Positions 26,944-34,627 of a stretch of DNA of 64,000 bases are shown here, one piece after another. The notes below the pieces were generated by a model. The model saw nothing but the letters and a program-made list of their open reading frames with translations. It had not been told where the DNA came from and ran no database searches. The stretch spans positions 372,001-436,000 of the forward strand of contig NZ_OW712331.1 of NCBI RefSeq assembly GCF_940677205.1. Reading direction: 5' to 3'. The position numbers and the translations under genes are program-made. The DNA is from [Clostridium] colinum. Its GTDB lineage: Bacteria; Bacillota; Clostridia; Lachnospirales; CAG-274. The first letter of the stretch is position 1, and each line of letters opens with the position of its first letter.

Positions 26944-27435
26944 ATGATAAGTTCTGGTTCTTTAATAGTTGGTATGGCAGATATGAATATAGCAAAAGAT
27001 AAAGGAGTTTTAATAACTTTAGGATTAGGATCTTGTGTAGGAATTGCATTATATGACCCAGTTGCAAAGGTGGCTGGTTTAGCTCATTCTATGTTGCCAG
27101 ATAGTAAAGAAATAAAAAATAATAGTAATATAGCAAAGTTTGTAGACTTAGCTACTATAAAATTAACTAAAGATATGATATCATATGGTGCTCAACAAAG
27201 TAGAATTGTTGCAAAGCTAGCTGGAGGAGCCCAAATGTTTGCCTTTGGTTCTACACATCCTAATATGAGAATAGGTGATAGAAATATTGAAGCGGCAGAG
27301 CGTATGTTAAGAAGACTTGGTATAAAAATATTGGCAAAAGATGTTGGAAAAACTTTTGGTAGAACCGTTGAATTAAGTGCTGAAGATGGTAAATTTACTA
27401 TTAAAACTATAGAACACGGAACATATATTATATAA
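26944..27435 (+). CDS. cheD: Chemoreceptor glutamine deamidase CheD
   Basis: A 163-residue CheD with the catalytic cysteine in LGLGSCVGIALYDP, the histidine in AGLAHSMLPDS and the downstream KLAGGAQMF and RMLRRLGIKI blocks. It deamidates chemoreceptors and, where present, pairs with CheC. I use ATG 26944 behind AGGGGAAGG; a TTG 21 bases upstream precedes that site. CheA, CheB, CheW and CheC, its usual upstream neighbours, are absent here. Confidence 0.95.
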   Translation: MISSGSLIVGMADMNIAKDKGVLITLGLGSCVGIALYDPVAKVAGLAHSMLPDSKEIKNNSNIAKFVDLATIKLTKDMISYGAQQSRIVAKLAGGAQMFAFGSTHPNMRIGDRNIEAAERMLRRLGIKILAKDVGKTFGRTVELSAEDGKFTIKTIEHGTYII

Positions 27436-27448
27436 AAAGGTGAGTTTT

Positions 27449-27754
27449 ATGTTAGAAAAGCTTAGAATAAAAATAACATTAATAGCAACTTTAGTTGTTA
27501 CAATTTTTGCTTATCTATATAATGATGACTTTTTAAAAACTTGTTATGCTATTATTATAACAATAGTTGTATTTTATTTTTTAGGTGGATTTATTGAAAT
27601 TTTCTTAAAAAATCAAATAGAAAAACTTGAAAATAATAAAATTAATCAAGATACAGAAAATGTAGAACATTTAGAAATAGAAGAAGAACTTGAGTATGAT
27701 TATGTAGAAAGTGAACAAGAAGATGATGAAATTAATAATATAAGTAATGAATAA
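27449..27754 (+). CDS. Small membrane protein between cheD and fliA, unknown function
   Basis: A 101-residue protein with two hydrophobic segments (about 8-22 and 31-53) and a strongly acidic C-terminal tail (about 65-101, rich in Glu/Asp). No known family is recognised. ATG 27449 follows AAAGGTGAG; the GTG nine bases upstream belongs to that site. Being embedded between cheD and fliA with short spacing, it is probably co-expressed with motility genes. Confidence 0.7.
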   Translation: MLEKLRIKITLIATLVVTIFAYLYNDDFLKTCYAIIITIVVFYFLGGFIEIFLKNQIEKLENNKINQDTENVEHLEIEEELEYDYVESEQEDDEINNISNE

Positions 27755-27784
27755 ATAATATTTATTAAAGAGTGGTGAGTAATT

Positions 27785-28540
27785 TTGGAAGATACTAAAC
27801 TATGGGAAGAATATGAAAAAACCAAAAGCCAAGAATTAAAAGAATGCATAATAAATAAATATGCTAATTTAGTTAAAATTGTTGCAGGTAGAATGAATAT
27901 TTACACTAATTCTCAAATAGAATATGAAGATTTAATAGGGTATGGAATATTTGGTCTTATTGATGCAATAGACAAATTTGACTATAAAAAAGGTTATAAG
28001 TTTGAAACTTATGCCTCTCTTAGAATAAGAGGAGAAATAATAGATAATATTAGAAAAATAGATTGGATACCACGTTCTTTAAGACAAAAAAATAAGACTA
28101 TAGAAGAGGCAATAGATAAATTTGAAATAGAATATGGTAGAGTACCTACAGAAGAAGAGTTGGCTAAAATTTTAGATATTTCAATAGAACAAGTTAAAGA
28201 TTATCTAAAAAATTATTCGCTATATAATCTAGTATCTTTAGATGGATATTTAGAGCAAAATCATGAAAAACCAGTAGATACTTTAATTGAAAATGAAAAA
28301 TATTTACCAGAAAAAGTATTACAACAAAAAGAAGATAAAAAAATATTAATAGAGGCTATTAATAGTCTTACTGAAAAACAAAGGCAAGTTATTACTTTAT
28401 ATTATTATGAGGAACTAACTTTAAAAGAAATTAGTAAGGTATTAGGAGTTTCTGAATCAAGGGTTTCTCAAATACATTCTAATTGTATGAGAATATTAAA
28501 AAATAAATTAGGAAATAGATATAATTTATTATATTTATAA
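27785..28540 (+). CDS. fliA: RNA polymerase sigma factor FliA (sigma-28)
   Basis: A 251-residue sigma-70 family factor of the FliA/WhiG/SigD group. Region 2 (about 25-95) contains EYEDLIGYGIFGLIDAIDKF and KFETYASLRIRGEIIDNIRK. Region 3 includes WIPRSLRQK. Region 4 (about 195-245) contains a helix-turn-helix LTLKEISKVLGVSESRVSQI. It directs late flagellar genes and is inhibited by FlgM, encoded at 32215. The start is TTG 27785 after GTGGTGAG. Confidence 0.96.
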   Translation: MEDTKLWEEYEKTKSQELKECIINKYANLVKIVAGRMNIYTNSQIEYEDLIGYGIFGLIDAIDKFDYKKGYKFETYASLRIRGEIIDNIRKIDWIPRSLRQKNKTIEEAIDKFEIEYGRVPTEEELAKILDISIEQVKDYLKNYSLYNLVSLDGYLEQNHEKPVDTLIENEKYLPEKVLQQKEDKKILIEAINSLTEKQRQVITLYYYEELTLKEISKVLGVSESRVSQIHSNCMRILKNKLGNRYNLLYL

Positions 28541-28568
28541 ACTTATATTTATATAGGGATAGAATTTT

Positions 28569-30143
28569 ATGAGAGATATTTTAGATAGGGTAGTATTTTA
28601 TGAAGATGGTATATATTTTTTAGTAGACTATAATAAAAAAAATCCCAAACAGGATATATTATATATTATTAATAAATATGAAATAAAAGATATTAATTAT
28701 TTAGAATTAGAAAATAATATTAATAATAAAGAAGAATATATTTTTTTAACAGAGGATATAACAGCTATAGATATTAATGAAACTATGAAAGTATGTATAT
28801 CTGAAGATAAAATAACAGCAGAAGTTACTTTTTTTCCACCACATAAAAATGGAAAGCTTTTAGATAAAAAGGAAATATTAGAACAAATTTTTAGTTATAA
28901 TATTAAATTTGGACTTAATTTATCAAATATAGAAGATTTTATAAAAACAAGAGATTATAAAAGAACATATTTAATTGCTAGAGGTATGTACCCTAAGCAA
29001 AGTCAAAATGGATTTTTAAAATATTATGTTAATATAGAAGAAAAAAATTTAAGACCTAAAATATTAGATGATGGTACAATTGACTATAAAACATTAGATT
29101 TATTTGAAAATGTAAGAAAAGGCGATGTACTAGTTGAACAAGTAGACCCTATAAAAGGTGATAGTGGTAAAAATATTTATGGAGAGATTGTATTTAGTGA
29201 TGAACCGATAAAATCACCAAGTTTACCAAAAGGTAAAAATACTGAAATATCAAAAGATGGAAAAAAACTTATATCTACTATAAATGGTTGTGTATTTTAT
29301 AGAAATAATGTAATAGATATATTACCTATACTAGAAATAAAATCAGATATTAATAATAGTACAGGGAATATAGACTTTTTAGGTAATGTTATTGTAAGAG
29401 GGAATGTATTAAATGGCTTTACTATAAAAGCAGAAGGTGATGTAGATATATATGGCTGGGTTGAAGGTGCAACAATTGAGGCTAAAGGTGATATATTTAT
29501 AGCACAAGGTGTTCAAGGAGCAGGAAAAGCTAAGCTAATTTCAGATGAAAATATAAATGTAAGCTTTATAGAAAATGCGACTATTATTTGTGAAAAAGAC
29601 ATAAATGTTAATTCTTTAATGCATTGTAATGTGTTTTGTAATGGAAACTTAACTGTTTTAGGCAAAAGAGGATTAATATTAGGTGGAAAATCTATTATAT
29701 CTGGAAATTTAATAGCAAAAGACATAGGCTCTATAATGTCTAAAAATACAGATATTACAGTTGGCATAAGCTATAAAGTATTAGAAAAATATGAAGAATT
29801 TATAAAAATTTTAGATGATATAACTGAAAGATACAATGTATTAGAAAAAATAGTTGAAAAATTATCTGAAACTAATATAGAAGATTTATGTGAGCATAAA
29901 AGAATGATACTTGAAAAATCTATTAAAGAAAAATTAGAAATAAAAAAGAAAATTTTTAAATATAAAGAAATTATAAAAAGTTTAATACCTTTATTTAATA
30001 AAACTAATTCTCAAATAAAAGTAATAAATAAGCTTTATAGTGGTACAAAAATAGTTATTAATAATGCTATTATTTTTATAAAGGAAGATTTAGATAGCTG
30101 TATATTAAGAAATGTAGATGGTAAAATAAAAGTTTTTAAATAA
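28569..30143 (+). CDS. FapA family protein (DUF342)
   Basis: A 524-residue protein of the flagellar assembly protein A type. An N-terminal domain (about 1-150) is followed by a beta-helix made of short Gly-containing repeats (about 255-400), with strings such as GNVIVRGNVLNGFTIKAEGD and GWVEGATIEAKGDIFIAQGV. It ends in a coiled coil (about 405-475). The family is often found near sigma-28 genes in Bacillota; its molecular role is poorly defined. Ribosome site AGGGATAG. Confidence 0.88.
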   Translation: MRDILDRVVFYEDGIYFLVDYNKKNPKQDILYIINKYEIKDINYLELENNINNKEEYIFLTEDITAIDINETMKVCISEDKITAEVTFFPPHKNGKLLDKKEILEQIFSYNIKFGLNLSNIEDFIKTRDYKRTYLIARGMYPKQSQNGFLKYYVNIEEKNLRPKILDDGTIDYKTLDLFENVRKGDVLVEQVDPIKGDSGKNIYGEIVFSDEPIKSPSLPKGKNTEISKDGKKLISTINGCVFYRNNVIDILPILEIKSDINNSTGNIDFLGNVIVRGNVLNGFTIKAEGDVDIYGWVEGATIEAKGDIFIAQGVQGAGKAKLISDENINVSFIENATIICEKDINVNSLMHCNVFCNGNLTVLGKRGLILGGKSIISGNLIAKDIGSIMSKNTDITVGISYKVLEKYEEFIKILDDITERYNVLEKIVEKLSETNIEDLCEHKRMILEKSIKEKLEIKKKIFKYKEIIKSLIPLFNKTNSQIKVINKLYSGTKIVINNAIIFIKEDLDSCILRNVDGKIKVFK

Positions 30144-30156
30144 GGAGGTGTTTATA

Positions 30157-30462
30157 ATGGATATAAAGCCAATTGATGTACAAATGTTTATAAATAAATC
30201 TACGCAAATAAATAAATCAGAAGATTATAATCATAGAAATCTGGAACAAAATTTTATATTTTCTGAACATTTTAAAAAAAATACAGATATGGAAGGACAA
30301 AAAACTATAGAATCTAGCAAGACTGAAGAAGAAAACATAAATAAAGATAAAAAAGGAAAAGGTAATTTATATAATAAAAATAATAATAAGAAATCTCAAA
30401 GTTTAACAAAAGAAAAAGATAATAAAAAGGATAATTTAAGTTTTTTAGATATAAGTATATAG
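30157..30462 (+). CDS. Hydrophilic hypothetical protein of the motility operon
   Basis: A 101-residue, very polar, Lys/Asn/Ser-rich protein with no membrane segment or recognisable domain. It starts at ATG 30157, seven bases after a strong AAGGAGGTG. It looks intrinsically disordered except for the N-terminal MDIKPIDVQMFINKST. It is co-directional and closely spaced with fapA (13 bases) and the next gene (12 bases), so it is probably a real operon member. Confidence 0.65.
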   Translation: MDIKPIDVQMFINKSTQINKSEDYNHRNLEQNFIFSEHFKKNTDMEGQKTIESSKTEEENINKDKKGKGNLYNKNNNKKSQSLTKEKDNKKDNLSFLDISI

Positions 30463-30474
30463 AGGTAAAAATTT

Positions 30475-30951
30475 ATGGATATATTTAATTGGATTTTTAT
30501 AATTATAATGATATTAGGATTTACTGTAATAATATCATCTATTTTAAAAATTAATAAATATAGTAATTCTACACCAATATCAGATATAGATAATCATATA
30601 AAGCAAATTAAAGAAACTATTGACCAAGCAGATTTAGCAATAGATGATTTGAATTTAATGTCTGAAGAAATATTTAAAAGATTTGATGAAAAACAAAGAC
30701 AATTATTATTTTTATATGAAATTATAGAAAAGAAAAAATCTATGTCTAATAAGATAGATATAAAAATTGATGAAAATATTGCAAATCAAGGTACTTATAA
30801 AAATAAAAAATATATTAAATCTCATCCTATGGCAGATAAAATAAAAGAATTATACGATCAAAATATGACAATATCGGATATAGCAAAAACATTAAATATG
30901 GGTAAAGGTGAAGTAGAATTAATAATTAAATTTGGAAAGGGTAACCTATGA
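30475..30951 (+). CDS. DUF6115-type membrane-anchored coiled-coil protein (SwrB-like position)
   Basis: A 158-residue protein with an N-terminal membrane segment (about 2-22), a coiled coil (about 38-95) and a C-terminal helix-turn-helix-like end (MADKIKELYDQNMTISDIAK, TLNMGKGEVELII). This matches the architecture and operon position of SwrB/YlxL, the gene behind sigD in Bacillus, which promotes basal-body maturation. The equivalence is inferred from topology and place only. It overlaps the next gene by four bases. Confidence 0.75.
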   Translation: MDIFNWIFIIIMILGFTVIISSILKINKYSNSTPISDIDNHIKQIKETIDQADLAIDDLNLMSEEIFKRFDEKQRQLLFLYEIIEKKKSMSNKIDIKIDENIANQGTYKNKKYIKSHPMADKIKELYDQNMTISDIAKTLNMGKGEVELIIKFGKGNL

Positions 30952-31220
30952 AAGAAAAATATATATTTTTTATTGGCTTAGGAACAGGTTTAGTTGTAGT
31001 ATCTATTATTTCGCTTTTTTTATATAATGTATTAAAAGTTGATAATAATACAATTAATATAGCAACATCTACTACAGTTATAGAAAGCACAACAGAGGCT
31101 ACAAGTATTCAAAATAATACTAACACTATAATAGAAAGTACAACAAAAGATATTAAAATAGAAATGGAAAAAAATATGGAAATATCTACTTATAAGCCAT
31201 TTGAAATATCTACAAATTAA
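30948..31220 (+). CDS. Small single-pass Thr/Ser-rich protein, last gene of the operon
   Basis: A 90-residue protein with one N-terminal membrane helix (about 5-27) and an exposed Thr/Ser/Asn/Glu-rich tail (TTVIESTTEATSIQNN and similar repeats). Unknown function. The ATGA overlap with the upstream DUF6115 gene implies coupled translation. The stop at 31220 ends the 29-kb motility operon. Confidence 0.7.
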   Translation: MKEKYIFFIGLGTGLVVVSIISLFLYNVLKVDNNTINIATSTTVIESTTEATSIQNNTNTIIESTTKDIKIEMEKNMEISTYKPFEISTN

Positions 31221-31248
31221 TTTAAATAAACAAGGGATATTATACCTC

Positions 31249-31277
31249 TTTACAATGGTTTAAATATTATGTATACT
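31249..31277 (+). promoter_or_regulatory. Sigma-A promoter of mecA
   Basis: TTTACA (31249-31254), a 17-nt spacer and TATACT (31272-31277), about 90 bases before mecA. An inverted repeat AAAGTTA/TTAACTTT lies in the leader around 31330-31350. The promoter separates mecA from the motility operon. Confidence 0.65.
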
Positions 31278-31367
31278 ATATATATATTTAACTTTGATGA
31301 TAATAATTAAATATATAAAAATTTTTTTAAAGTTAATTTTAACTTTTAAATTTAAGGAAGTGATTTA

Positions 31368-32015
31368 ATGAAAATAGAAAAAATAAATGATAATCAAATC
31401 AAATTTTTGCTTACAAACGAAGATTTGCAAGAAAGAGAAATTAAATTATCTGAATTAGCTCAAGGGTCTGAAAAAGCACAAGCTTTTTTTAGAGATATAA
31501 TGACTGAAGCTATGTTAGATTGTGGATTTGATGCAACCAATACTCCACTTATGATAGAGGCAATGCCAGTTACTATGGATACTGTTATGATTATTGTATC
31601 TAAAGTAAATAAAGATGTAGATATAGATAAAGTTATATCATTATCTCCTAAAAGTTTAGAAGATAGAAAATATAAACAAAGTACAATTAAAAAATTTGAA
31701 GAAATAGAAGAAATAAGCTTAGAAAATATAGATAATGATAAAATATATATTTATTCATTTAAAAATTTAGAAGATATAATAAGTTTATCTAATAGAATAG
31801 TAGATATTTATGATGGTAACAATATACTATATAAATATCAAGATAGATATTTTTTATCATTAGAAAAAGTAAATAATATTGTTAATGATATAGAGTCTAT
31901 CATATCTGAATATGGACAAAAACATATTTCTAATGTTATATCAAAATCTTATCTATATGAGTATGGTGAGGTTATAATAAAAAAAGATGCAATAAATATA
32001 TTAGCTAATATATAA
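31368..32015 (+). CDS. mecA: Adaptor protein MecA
   Basis: A 215-residue adaptor that delivers substrates to the ClpC-ClpP protease. The N-terminal domain is characteristic (MKIEKINDNQIKFLLTNEDL, IKLSELAQGSEKAQAFFRDI, MTEAMLDCGFDA, PLMIEAMPVTMDTVMIIVSK). A Glu/Asp-rich linker follows, then the ClpC-binding C-terminal domain (about 120-215). Its own promoter and terminator make it a single-gene unit between two flagellar blocks. A link to motility is possible but unproven. Confidence 0.92.
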   Translation: MKIEKINDNQIKFLLTNEDLQEREIKLSELAQGSEKAQAFFRDIMTEAMLDCGFDATNTPLMIEAMPVTMDTVMIIVSKVNKDVDIDKVISLSPKSLEDRKYKQSTIKKFEEIEEISLENIDNDKIYIYSFKNLEDIISLSNRIVDIYDGNNILYKYQDRYFLSLEKVNNIVNDIESIISEYGQKHISNVISKSYLYEYGEVIIKKDAINILANI

Positions 32016-32070
32016 AACTATGCCTTATTTTGCTTATGTTAAATACATAAATAAAATAGGGCATAGTTTT
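32014..32070 (+). terminator. Strong terminator after mecA
   Basis: AAAACTATGCCTTATTTT (32014-32031) pairs with AAAATAGGGCATAGTTTT (32053-32070): 18 bp with one G-U pair and a 21-base loop, ending in a T-run. The arms overlap the mecA stop. It insulates mecA from flgM. A further 9-bp AT hairpin lies at 32088-32111. Confidence 0.8.
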
Positions 32071-32125
32071 ATGCTATTTTAAAAGTTAATATTTTCCATT
32101 TTGAAAATATTTTAATATTATATAT

Positions 32126-32152
32126 TAATATTTTTAATAATATATACGATAT
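32126..32152 (+). promoter_or_regulatory. Sigma-28-like promoter of the flgM block
   Basis: TAAT (32126-32129), a 15-nt spacer and TACGATAT (32145-32152) resemble the flagellar sigma consensus (TAAA, 15, GCCGATAT). It lies 63 bases before flgM. The CG step is rare in this AT-rich stretch, which raises the weight of the match. It fits the late flagellar class of the genes behind it. Confidence 0.5.
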
Positions 32153-32214
32153 ATATATAAGACAATAAAATTTATTAAAGGGAAGATATTTATTATAAAA
32201 GGAGGCCTTATTTT

Positions 32215-32478
32215 ATGAAGATAAGCAATTTATTTAATACAACAAATATATATAACAAAACAATTAAAAATGATAAGAAAGTAGAAAAAACTAAAAAAGA
32301 TAAAGATACTTTTGTAGTATCTGACAAAGCTAAAGATTTTCAAACAGTATTAAAAGCTGTTTCTAATAGTCCTGATGTTAGACAAGATAAAATAGATAAA
32401 ATTAAAAGTCAAATAGAAGAAAAAAGCTATAATGTATCAACAGAAGATATTGTAGAAAAGCTATTTTCAAGATATTAA
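32215..32478 (+). CDS. flgM: Anti-sigma-28 factor FlgM
   Basis: An 87-residue protein, normal for FlgM. The basic N-terminal half is disordered. The C-terminal half holds the sigma-binding helices (VRQDKIDKIKSQIEEKSYNV, STEDIVEKLFSRY). It holds FliA inactive until the hook is complete and FlgM is exported. A strong AAAAGGAGG precedes the ATG. It heads the flgM-flgN-flgK-flgK-flgL unit. Confidence 0.94.
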   Translation: MKISNLFNTTNIYNKTIKNDKKVEKTKKDKDTFVVSDKAKDFQTVLKAVSNSPDVRQDKIDKIKSQIEEKSYNVSTEDIVEKLFSRY

Positions 32479-32496
32479 TAAATATGAGGTGATATT

Positions 32497-32997
32497 TTGG
32501 CAAGCCTTATTAAAGAACTTATAGATACTCTTGAAGAACAAAATAATATTTATCAATCCCTTTTAGATATAGCATCTAAAAAGAAAGTTTCTATTATAGA
32601 AAATGATATATCTACATTACAACAATTTATAAAACAAGAAAATTTGTTGGTAGGAAAAAATCAAAAATTAGAAAAGAAAAGAATAGAAATTTTTAACGAT
32701 ATGTCTATGGTTTTAGGTAAAAGCAACGATTTATCTTTAAAAGATATTATTGATACTATAAATGGTCAAGAAGGACATAAAGAGCTTACATTAATTAGAG
32801 AAAAAATAATAGATGTTTTACCAAAACTAAAAACAATAAACGATCAAAATCAGGAACTTATAAAAATGTCTATGGATTATATAGATTTTTCTATAAATGT
32901 AATAAGAGGCGCTGGTGGCAACAGCCCTACTTATTATGATTTATCAGGTAACGAAATAAATTTGTCAGATAAAAAAATGTTTGATGCTAAACAATAA
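32497..32997 (+). CDS. flgN: Flagellar export chaperone FlgN
   Basis: A 166-residue helical protein with the FlgN pattern: LIKELIDTLEEQNNIYQSLL at the start, a long helical middle and a C-terminal SMDYIDFSINVIRGAG segment that binds hook-filament junction proteins. TTG start at 32497 after GAGGTGAT. It lies directly ahead of its clients FlgK and FlgL. Confidence 0.9.
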   Translation: MASLIKELIDTLEEQNNIYQSLLDIASKKKVSIIENDISTLQQFIKQENLLVGKNQKLEKKRIEIFNDMSMVLGKSNDLSLKDIIDTINGQEGHKELTLIREKIIDVLPKLKTINDQNQELIKMSMDYIDFSINVIRGAGGNSPTYYDLSGNEINLSDKKMFDAKQ

Positions 32998-33021
32998 AAA
33001 ACTGTAAAGGAGATTTTAATT

Positions 33022-34614
33022 ATGGCATCTATGTCTAGTATTGGTATTGCTTTAAGTGGGCTTAGAGCAGCTCAATCCGGTTTATCGGTAACAGGTCATA
33101 ACGTTTCAAATTCTACTGTAACAGGATATACAAGACAACAAGCTATACAACAAGATTTTTCGTATAGAAACTTGGGTTCAAGTCCAGTAGGAAGTTTGAA
33201 GTTACAAGTAGGACTTGGTACAAATGTATCACAAATAAGACAACTTAGAAATAAATTTTATGATGTAACATATAGAGAAGAAAATAGCTCCCTTGGATAT
33301 TACTCTAGAAAATATACAGCAGGAGAAGAAATAAATACTATTATAGGTGAGTTACAAAGTGAATATAAAGCACAAGATGTAATAGTAGACTTATGGAACT
33401 CTATAAGTGAAATGAGTAAAAATCCAGCAGCTATAGAAACAAGGTCTGGATTTATACAAAGTTGTGTTAGTTTTTTAAACAAAATGCAAGATATTAATAA
33501 AAGTTTATTTGAATATCAAATGAATTTAAATAATCAAGTAAAAAGAGAAGTAAATGCTATAAATGATATTGTGTCTAAAATAGGTAATTTAAATCAAAAG
33601 ATACAAGAAATAGAGGCAGACGGCAGTAGAGCTAATGACTTAAGAGATGAAAGAAATAATCTTTTAGATGAGCTTAGTGGTTATATTGATATAGAAGTAA
33701 AAGAAGTAGCAGTTGGTAATGGTAATAGTAGTAGAATAGATATATTAATACAAGGAAATGAACTTTTAGTAGGGAATATACAACAAAAAATAGGGCTTAA
33801 ATATTGTAATGGTGATTATCCTTTTGTAGAACCAGTTTTTTCTAGCAGTCAAGAAATATTACCAGCAGAGGATACATCAGCAAAACTTTTTCCTAATTTA
33901 GCATCAGAAGATTTAGGTACAAATTCTACTAGTACTAAAGGGTCTTTAAAAGGTCTTTTAGTAGCTCGTGGTGAGGTTATAGGAAATTATGTTATGGATG
34001 ATGCAGAAGTTGGCAATTTTTCTATACCTAATATACAAAAGAAAATAGATACACTTACACATGAGATAGTAACATTATTAAATGGTGCATCTACAAGTGG
34101 TGTAGGCTTAGATGGAAACAATGGAGTACCTATTTTTGTTAGAAAATCTGGTGTAGCACAAAATACACAAGAAGACCCTAAAAATTATGATACTTTATTT
34201 ACTTTAGATAATATAATGATTAATCAAGACATATTAGAAGCAGAAGGTTACAATAGATTAGGTTTTTCTCAAGCTGGAGATAAAGATGATAATAGAATTT
34301 TGCTTGAACTTAGTAAAAAATGGAAAGAGCCAATAGATAGTTTAGAAGGTGCATCTATTGATGGATATTATAAAAAGATAATAACAGATTTTGCTGTGAA
34401 AGTGCAAGAAGATAGAGAAAAGTTAGATTCTAAGACAGGAAGTATTAATCTTGCAGATAATAAAAGAACTTCAATATCTGGTGTTTCTTTAGATGAAGAG
34501 CTTACTAATATGTTAAAATTTCAACACGCATATAATTCTGCGGCAAAAATTATAAATGTAATAGATGGTATGATGGATAAAGTTATAAATGGAACTGGTA
34601 GAGTAGGAATATAA
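33022..34614 (+). CDS. flgK: Flagellar hook-associated protein FlgK, copy 1
   Basis: A 530-residue junction protein. The N-terminal hook-type domain (GIALSGLRAAQSGLSVTGHN, VSNSTVTGYTRQQA) and the C-terminal domain (SGVSLDEELTNMLKFQHAYN, SAAKIINVIDGMM) are complete. Between them is the FlgK helical region (ANDLRDERNNLLDELSGYID). It is exported and placed between hook and filament. The second copy follows 13 bases later. AAAGGAGA precedes the ATG. Confidence 0.96.
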   Translation: MASMSSIGIALSGLRAAQSGLSVTGHNVSNSTVTGYTRQQAIQQDFSYRNLGSSPVGSLKLQVGLGTNVSQIRQLRNKFYDVTYREENSSLGYYSRKYTAGEEINTIIGELQSEYKAQDVIVDLWNSISEMSKNPAAIETRSGFIQSCVSFLNKMQDINKSLFEYQMNLNNQVKREVNAINDIVSKIGNLNQKIQEIEADGSRANDLRDERNNLLDELSGYIDIEVKEVAVGNGNSSRIDILIQGNELLVGNIQQKIGLKYCNGDYPFVEPVFSSSQEILPAEDTSAKLFPNLASEDLGTNSTSTKGSLKGLLVARGEVIGNYVMDDAEVGNFSIPNIQKKIDTLTHEIVTLLNGASTSGVGLDGNNGVPIFVRKSGVAQNTQEDPKNYDTLFTLDNIMINQDILEAEGYNRLGFSQAGDKDDNRILLELSKKWKEPIDSLEGASIDGYYKKIITDFAVKVQEDREKLDSKTGSINLADNKRTSISGVSLDEELTNMLKFQHAYNSAAKIINVIDGMMDKVINGTGRVGI

Positions 34615-34627
34615 TAGGAGGTAATAT

